Origin: Croceimicrobium sp965279135
GTDB lineage: Bacteria; Bacteroidota; Bacteroidia; Flavobacteriales; Schleiferiaceae
Assembly: GCA_965279135.1 (NCBI GenBank)
Contig: OZ257133.1
Span: 3,162,001-3,226,000 of the forward strand
Direction of reading: 5' to 3'
DNA length: 64,000 bases
Below, in pieces: positions 60,599 to 64,000 of this stretch. The position numbers and the translations under genes are program-made. The notes beneath the pieces were generated by a model, which ran no database searches, was not told the origin of the DNA, and saw only the letters and a program-made list of their open reading frames with translations. Numbering within the stretch: position 1 is the stretch's first letter; each line of letters starts with the position of its first letter.

Positions 60599-61599
60599 GA
60601 TAATATTCGGTTTTTACAAGCGCTTAGGTCTGCTTCCAAATGGCTAATAAACTGATAGCGATGCTTGGCAGAGACACTACTGATGAGGTTGGCTTTGCGC
60701 ACCAGCCTTTGATACCAGAGCAGGGTTTTTTCGTTAAGGCCGGGATGGTCCGAAACCAAGGTGTGAAAGGTGAGGTGTCCTATATAGCTGATCTTATGCG
60801 GCCCGATAAGAGCCAGGGCCCCATTTCCCGTGAGTTCAATATCACTTTCATAAAGTTTGTAATTGTCCTTTTCTGCTGGCTCAGGTACCCGGTTAATGAC
60901 CTTGGTTCCTTTTTCCGCCATAGTATTCAAATCACGAAGCATGCTCTGTAGGTCCTCAAACAAGCCTTCATTTACTTCTTTTGATCTGATGTGGCCGGCA
61001 TTGTTGTAAAATTCGATTTGCCGCAAGGTGCTGTCCATAGTATTGGTAGTCCAAAGTTCAATGGAAGGTATCCTGCAGTAGGCATTGTATATGGCTTTTC
61101 CTTTTTCCAGGAATCGATCTGGAATAAGGTCCGGTTCAAATACTTTGGTCTGTAATTCCTCTACCTCTAGTATAGAATGCATCCAATAGAACATCTTGAA
61201 GGCGGCAATTTGAGGATGGCCCAGATTGAAGAAGATGGGAATATCCAGGCATGAGTAATAGAGCTGAGCTCCAGGAAATGCATCAAGGCGTAAAAGATTT
61301 TCTAAAAGAAGGTCTAAGTATTCTTCAAAACTTTCCAAACTCGGCTGAAGATCTTGAAAGCTAAAATGAGCGTTCTGCTGGTTAGGATCGGTTAAGCCAT
61401 CCAGGCTTAAATTAAAGTTGCGCGCCAAATGCAGAGATTCCTCCAGACTAAAGGCGGTTTTACCATTTATCCTTCGATAGGCCGAATCAAGACTAATATT
61501 TAAGGTGTCCGAGAGGACTGGGGCTAAGGACTGACCTTTAGGCAAGACTTCCTGGAGCCTTTGGATAAAGGTGTTTTGCAGATCACGGTTCTCAGTCAT
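60595..61599 (-). CDS. HTH-domain transcriptional regulator
   Basis: A 334-residue protein with an N-terminal helix-turn-helix (APVLSDTLNISLDSAYRRIN and GKTAFSLEESLHLARNFNLS, XRE/BetR-like) and a long helical C-terminal part (LESFEEYLDLLLENLLRLDA, HRYQFISHLEADL) of unknown ligand. Similar Bacteroidota proteins are uncharacterised regulators. It is coupled to the WYL gene downstream and forms a divergent pair with the CsgG-like gene at 61825. Confidence 0.78.
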   Translation of the reverse strand: MTENRDLQNTFIQRLQEVLPKGQSLAPVLSDTLNISLDSAYRRINGKTAFSLEESLHLARNFNLSLDGLTDPNQQNAHFSFQDLQPSLESFEEYLDLLLENLLRLDAFPGAQLYYSCLDIPIFFNLGHPQIAAFKMFYWMHSILEVEELQTKVFEPDLIPDRFLEKGKAIYNAYCRIPSIELWTTNTMDSTLRQIEFYNNAGHIRSKEVNEGLFEDLQSMLRDLNTMAEKGTKVINRVPEPAEKDNYKLYESDIELTGNGALALIGPHKISYIGHLTFHTLVSDHPGLNEKTLLWYQRLVRKANLISSVSAKHRYQFISHLEADLSACKNRILS

Positions 61600-61789
61600 G
61601 CTTTAAAGATATGCAGATATCGCAATTCATCCATTTGGTTTTTGCGAAAATCGCAATTACGCCTCAATCGATTCCGACTTTCCAAACAGGGAATGAAGCT
61701 CCTTCCCTTAGATCTTAAGTTTCGGCGAAATCTGCGAGGTGGGCTGTAAGTCCCGCGCAGAGCCGTTTCCCCAGGGTGTTATGCGTGCA

Positions 61790-61797
61790 TAATTTTG
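61790..61797 (+). promoter_or_regulatory. -7 box of the CsgG-like gene
   Basis: TAATTTTG, an exact TAnnTTTG, 27 bases before the ATG. Only TTTC is found at the -33 position (21 bases upstream). Confidence 0.45.
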
Positions 61798-61824
61798 AAC
61801 TGTAAATCAATAAACATTCGAATT

Positions 61825-62919
61825 ATGAAAAGAGTAGTTTTTGGTCTGATCGCGATTATCGGACTTATGAGTTCAAACCTCACAGCACAGTCTAATAGCA
61901 TGTCCGGATATAAGAGTATTGCCATAATAAGTGTAGACGCCACTGGAATAACACTGGACAATGTAGCAATGGCCAACCTGATTCGATTTGAATTAGAGAA
62001 GGTTCAAAAATTCGAAGTACTTGACAAGTACGACGTTCAATCAAAACTAAAGCAAGGCCAAATCAACCCCAATGATGCCTTTGGAAAATCAGCATTAATT
62101 GACATTGGAAGGAAGATAGAGGCTGATTATATGCTAAGCGGATCGGTTCAGAAATATGGCTCCAAGATCATTTTTATTCTTCGCTTAGTAGACGTCCAAA
62201 AAGAGCGTATCACCAAATCCGATGTCAAGGAATACATCTACGACGATGAGTATTTACAATTAATGTCCAGAGTTTCTTTGGCTTCATTACTCGATCTTCC
62301 AATCGACCCGGATTTAAAAGGGAAACTGACTAATGTAGACATCCCGGTTATCACAGAAGGACAAACCCTTCGACTTAATGGTCCTCGCTTCGGAATGCAG
62401 TATTTCAGTGGTAAGTTGGCTAGAAGATTAGAAGCTCCGGAATCGCAAGGCGGCTATGCATCAAATGCTTTTTCCACTGTATTCGCGTATCAACATGAAG
62501 TTCAATATGTAAGCTCCGGGAAGTTTCAGGCTCTGTTAGAGATTATTCCCGCCATTAATGGTATTGAAACCAAATATGTGAGTCCTACTTTAACCCTGTT
62601 AAACGGATTCCGTTACGGCGGTTGGGAGTTAGGCTTTGGTCCGGTATTTCGATTTAATCGAACCGCTTATGGTTATTACGATGAAAATGGTCTGTGGCAG
62701 TTGGAAGTACCAGAGGGCAGCGAGCACTTACGAGAATTAAACATCGATCGACGTGGTGATCTGGGCCTTACAACCGGATTAATTGTAGCAGTTGGTAAGA
62801 CTTTTAGATCTGGCCACATCAACTTCCCCGTCAATTTCTACTATTCACAGATACCTTCTTTTGATTCCCATGTAGTGGGAGTAATGCTCGGATTTAATAT
62901 CGCTCGCTCACGCAAGTAA
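61825..62919 (+). CDS. Exported CsgG/LpoB-like domain fused to probable outer-membrane barrel
   Basis: From the ATG of MKRVVFGLIAIIGLMSSNLT it is 364 residues with a signal peptide. Residues of about 25-160 follow the CsgG/LpoB/TolB-N pattern: KSIAIISVDATG, NLIRFELEKVQKFEVLDKYD, IGRKIEADYMLSGSVQKYGS and KIIFILRLVDVQKERI. The C-terminal half alternates aromatic strands (FSTVFAYQHEVQYVSSGKFQ, GFRYGGWELGFGPVFRFNRT) and ends VVGVMLGFNIARSRK, like an outer-membrane beta-barrel. The combination could serve secretion or envelope assembly, but no partner gene is adjacent. A terminator follows. Confidence 0.72.
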   Translation: MKRVVFGLIAIIGLMSSNLTAQSNSMSGYKSIAIISVDATGITLDNVAMANLIRFELEKVQKFEVLDKYDVQSKLKQGQINPNDAFGKSALIDIGRKIEADYMLSGSVQKYGSKIIFILRLVDVQKERITKSDVKEYIYDDEYLQLMSRVSLASLLDLPIDPDLKGKLTNVDIPVITEGQTLRLNGPRFGMQYFSGKLARRLEAPESQGGYASNAFSTVFAYQHEVQYVSSGKFQALLEIIPAINGIETKYVSPTLTLLNGFRYGGWELGFGPVFRFNRTAYGYYDENGLWQLEVPEGSEHLRELNIDRRGDLGLTTGLIVAVGKTFRSGHINFPVNFYYSQIPSFDSHVVGVMLGFNIARSRK

Positions 62920-62952
62920 GGATATTGCTTGATTGGTTGTTTCGCAATGCAG

Positions 62953-62989
62953 GCGGCACTTCTCATTCTTTTGAGGTGCCGCTTTTTTT
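62953..62989 (+). terminator. Terminator of the CsgG-like gene
   Basis: GCGGCAC, inner pairs CTCA/TGAG, GTGCCGC, then TTTTTTT on the plus strand. The stem is strong; the T tract overlaps the stop codon of the convergent methyltransferase. Confidence 0.9.
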
Positions 62990-63785
62990 ATGCCTTCACC
63001 ATTTTCAAAGCATAGACCATTGGGATCATGCCTTCCAACCCCGAAATTTGATAACGTCTGTCCCCTACAAGCCTCATGTTTTTAAAGCAGTTGTAAGGTG
63101 AGAAATCATATTCCTGAAAAGATTCTAGTTTCAGCCCCGTCTTTAATAGAGCGGTAATTACTTCTCCTAAATCATGATTCCAACTCGCGGTGCGGTACTC
63201 TAAATTGGCATCTCGGTCGGCATAGGTGCCGGTTTCAATTTCTTCTATTCTTTCACGATTGAAATAGGAATAATCAATTTTAGTGAAGTCGGAGTTGTGC
63301 ATCCATATCACCGGATGAAACTCAGCAAATACAAATTGTCCTCCTGGTTTCAAGTAATGATGGATTAGATGCGCCCAACGATCCATATTAGGCAGCCAGC
63401 CTATAGTTCCATAAGAGCTAAATACGAGGTCAAACTTTTTCTTCAGGTGTTGGGGGAGACTGTATATATCCGAGTCAATAAATTCGGCCTTTAAATTCAA
63501 TTCGACCGATAAGTTTCGCGCTGTTTTGATGGCTGTATCTGAAAGATCTACACCGGTACAATTTGCTCCTAAACGGGCCATGCTTAAGGTATCCTGCCCA
63601 AAATGGCATTGTAAATGAAGAACATCCTTGCCCTCTATATCACCCAGAAGAGGCATCTCTATTTCACTTAGAGAATTCCAGCCTTCTCGAAAAGCTTCCA
63701 TTTGGTAGAAATCTGAATGTAAATGACTTTCCACTTTGGCATTCCAGGCTTCTTTGTTCCAGTTTAGGTAGTCCTTTGATTCCAT
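62988..63785 (-). CDS. Class I SAM-dependent methyltransferase
   Basis: A 265-residue protein with the Rossmann methyltransferase motifs: DVLHLQCHFGQDTLSMARLG (motif I), NCTGVDLSDTAIKTAR (acidic end of strand 2), FDLVFSSYGTIGWLPNMDRW (motif II/IV) and YLKPGGQFVFAEFHPVIWMH (post-II). The C-terminal half has an insertion typical of small-molecule methyltransferases. Substrate unknown; the neighbours give no clue. Confidence 0.9.
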   Translation of the reverse strand: MESKDYLNWNKEAWNAKVESHLHSDFYQMEAFREGWNSLSEIEMPLLGDIEGKDVLHLQCHFGQDTLSMARLGANCTGVDLSDTAIKTARNLSVELNLKAEFIDSDIYSLPQHLKKKFDLVFSSYGTIGWLPNMDRWAHLIHHYLKPGGQFVFAEFHPVIWMHNSDFTKIDYSYFNRERIEEIETGTYADRDANLEYRTASWNHDLGEVITALLKTGLKLESFQEYDFSPYNCFKNMRLVGDRRYQISGLEGMIPMVYALKMVKA

Positions 63786-63824
63786 TCATTAGGATTATTT
63801 GAACAAGGTATAAATTCAAGGCAC

Positions 63825-63853
63825 AAAAAAACCCTTCCCGGTAAGGGGAAGGG
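63825..63853 (-). terminator. Terminator of the T9SS cargo gene at the right edge
   Basis: Minus strand: CCCTTCCC, short loop, GGGAAGGG, then TTTTTTT. It starts 25 bases past the stop at 63878. Confidence 0.88.
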
Positions 63854-63877
63854 CTCTGTTATAATTCAGATAGGTCT

Positions 63878-64000
63878 TTATTTAAGAACTACTTTCTGAG
63901 TTGCAGTCATACCTTCATCATTGCTAACGTTTACGATGTAAACACCGGCATTAAGGTCTTGTGCATTCCACTCAACTTTATCTTGAACACCGTTCATTTC
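63878..64000 (-). CDS. T9SS type A sorting domain protein (C-terminal end only)
   Basis: Only the last 40 residues are in the window. They read KVEWNAQDLNAGVYIVNVSN and then DEGMTATQKVVLK before the stop, the typical end of a type A sorting domain (the L..GVY.V.V......TQK..L pattern). The rest of the gene and its role lie outside the window. Confidence 0.85.
   Translation of the reverse strand, partial: EMNGVQDKVEWNAQDLNAGVYIVNVSNDEGMTATQKVVLK

Noticed and set aside
60329..61599. HTH/WYL pair as the regulator of a phage-defence island
   Set aside because: No nuclease, methylase, helicase or other defence effector lies beside it; neighbours are envelope proteins. Kept only as a regulator pair.
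61600..61824. Intergenic region searched for a tRNA or small RNA
   Set aside because: No cloverleaf or TTCGA loop was found. There is a direct repeat ATCGCAATT (in GATATCGCAATTCAT and AAAATCGCAATTACG) and a -7 box, but nothing that supports an RNA gene.

Overview
The window is ordinary chromosome from a member of the Bacteroidota, most probably the Flavobacteriales (a Schleiferiaceae/Cryomorphaceae-like marine lineage is my inference). The evidence is: secreted proteins with type IX secretion (T9SS) sorting tails of both type A and type B; -7 promoter boxes of the form TAnnTTTG with an upstream TTG instead of sigma-70 boxes; few Shine-Dalgarno sequences; the GLPGLI + TonB-receptor-like gene pair; a small-protein/DUF6427 pair beside purD; a long purF; and a soluble-type ECF sigma/anti-sigma pair. 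No rRNA, tRNA, insertion sequence, prophage, CRISPR array or integrase was seen. Genes are tightly packed, and no stretch over 300 bases lacks a gene.

Layout. 1-3.7 kb: two tandem paralogous secreted T9SS type B proteins, the first cut by the window edge. 3.9-16.4 kb: mostly housekeeping (lepA, trpS, an acyltransferase, gatC, gdhA, purD, an acyl-CoA thioesterase, dprA), with a GH16-like lipoprotein, an HU/SPOR fusion membrane protein and a lone receiver domain. 16.5-20 kb: GLPGLI protein plus a large outer-membrane receptor-like protein. 20-25.8 kb: a leftward cluster of ECF sigma factor, zinc-type anti-sigma factor, thioredoxin-like protein and peroxiredoxin, followed by an AddB-like nuclease and a threonine dehydratase/serine racemase-like enzyme. 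25.8-27.7 kb: a TetR regulator and a short-chain dehydrogenase that share a 14-bp operator-like sequence, then a DoxX protein. 27.8-33.3 kb: T9SS type A protein, glycosyltransferase-like protein, short SSB, menB, DinB-family protein.

33.4-45.1 kb: leftward nadD-gmk-yicC, a DMT transporter, purF and an ACMSD-like amidohydrolase; rightward prs-rplY-pth; then a leftward tandem pair of PPK2 polyphosphate kinases. 45.1-64 kb: an M4 metalloprotease with a 17-bp palindrome over its predicted promoter, a PqqB-like metallo-hydrolase, a DUF1853 protein, a TRIC channel, the pbpC + bacterial alpha-2-macroglobulin pair, an orphan periplasmic protein resembling the tail of DUF2723 proteins, a split HTH/WYL regulator pair, a CsgG/LpoB-like domain fused to a probable outer-membrane barrel, a methyltransferase, and the tail of another T9SS cargo protein.

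I found no clear, wholly new multi-gene system. The best leads are the redox sigma/anti-sigma/thiol cluster, the TetR-SDR operator pair, three palindromes or inverted repeats over predicted promoters, and the HTH/WYL pair beside the DUF2723-tail protein. Domain calls are from reading motifs, not from database searches.
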